Origin: Ancylobacter dichloromethanicus
GTDB taxonomy: Bacteria; Pseudomonadota; Alphaproteobacteria; Rhizobiales; Xanthobacteraceae
DNA: 59,815 bases
Direction of reading: 5' to 3'
Assembly: GCF_018390645.1 (NCBI RefSeq)
Contig: NZ_JAHBGC010000011.1
Span: 177,370 to 237,184, forward strand
Below, piece after piece: positions 59,783-59,815 of this stretch. How positions within the stretch are numbered: the first letter of the stretch is position 1; every line of letters starts with the position of its first letter. The notes under the pieces are model-generated. The model was not told the DNA's origin, did not search any database, and was given only the letters and a program-made list of their open reading frames with translations. The position numbers were made by a program, and so were the translations under genes.

Positions 59783-59815
59783 GCGGGCGCGTTAGACCCA
59801 GGCATGCGCCGTCAC

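Noticed and set aside
1..59815. Prophage, insertion sequence, integron or plasmid functions
   Set aside because: No transposase, integrase, phage structural or replication gene was seen, and the catabolic blocks have codon use like their surroundings.

Overview
The window is GC-rich chromosomal DNA (well over 65% G+C by eye) from an alphaproteobacterium, most likely order Hyphomicrobiales and plausibly family Xanthobacteraceae (Ancylobacter/Starkeya/Xanthobacter-like). This rests on conserved gene blocks (ftsK-lolA-xthA, lptM-lysA-TIGR02302, ftsE-ftsX, dapF-mtaB-ftsY-yciB), a MucR regulator, a GTTC-N7-GTTC LexA box and dispersed palindromes of the kind common in this order. The species assignment is inference. 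I saw no rRNA, tRNA, CRISPR array, insertion sequence or prophage gene.

Layout. 1-12.0 kb is mostly housekeeping on the plus strand: the 3' part of ftsK, lolA, xthA, an LptM-like lipoprotein, lysA and a very large TIGR02302/DUF4175 membrane protein. Then come hpt (minus), ftsE-ftsX, a YdcF-like protein and a small gene of unknown function that starts directly behind a perfect LexA box. 12-18.6 kb holds a ChaC-like gamma-glutamylcyclotransferase, a DUF2125 protein and the Entner-Doudoroff entry genes zwf-pgl-edd (minus). The end of zwf carries a 31-bp unit in three tandem copies. 18.6-23.7 kb is an AT-rich control region, a tripartite tricarboxylate transporter (tctC-tctB-tctA) and a GntR/FCD regulator. 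24-26 kb has a TerB-like protein, a glutamine amidotransferase and mucR.

26.4-36 kb is an accessory catabolic block. An SDR and a TenA-like protein (minus) diverge from an HPP membrane protein, a TetR regulator and a purine-to-allantoin operon. That operon has a cofactor-free uricase, a xanthine-dehydrogenase FAD subunit, an unusual protein fusing the 2Fe-2S and molybdopterin parts, guanine deaminase, and a fused OHCU decarboxylase/HIU hydrolase. Together these convert guanine and hypoxanthine/xanthine to allantoin; allantoinase and later enzymes are absent from the window. Two copies of one TetR-type operator motif, one in the divergent promoter and one in the last codons of tetR just ahead of the uricase gene, suggest a single local regulon.

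36-44 kb is a second catabolic block: an ABC importer resembling those found beside urea/guanidine carboxylase genes, a flavin-dependent (LLM) monooxygenase, its flavin reductase and a divergent TetR. Beside it lie a succinate-semialdehyde-type dehydrogenase, a DUF1428 protein and the 3' scrap of a lost molybdenum hydroxylase gene. The substrate is unknown; this is the best candidate here for an undescribed pathway.

44-59.8 kb returns to core functions: a Bax-inhibitor-1 protein, the YbbP/YbbA exporter divergent from a TesA-like esterase, an OafA/SGNH acyltransferase, yciB-ftsY-mtaB-dapF (minus), a secreted GyrI-like protein, rlmN, a small membrane protein and argG.
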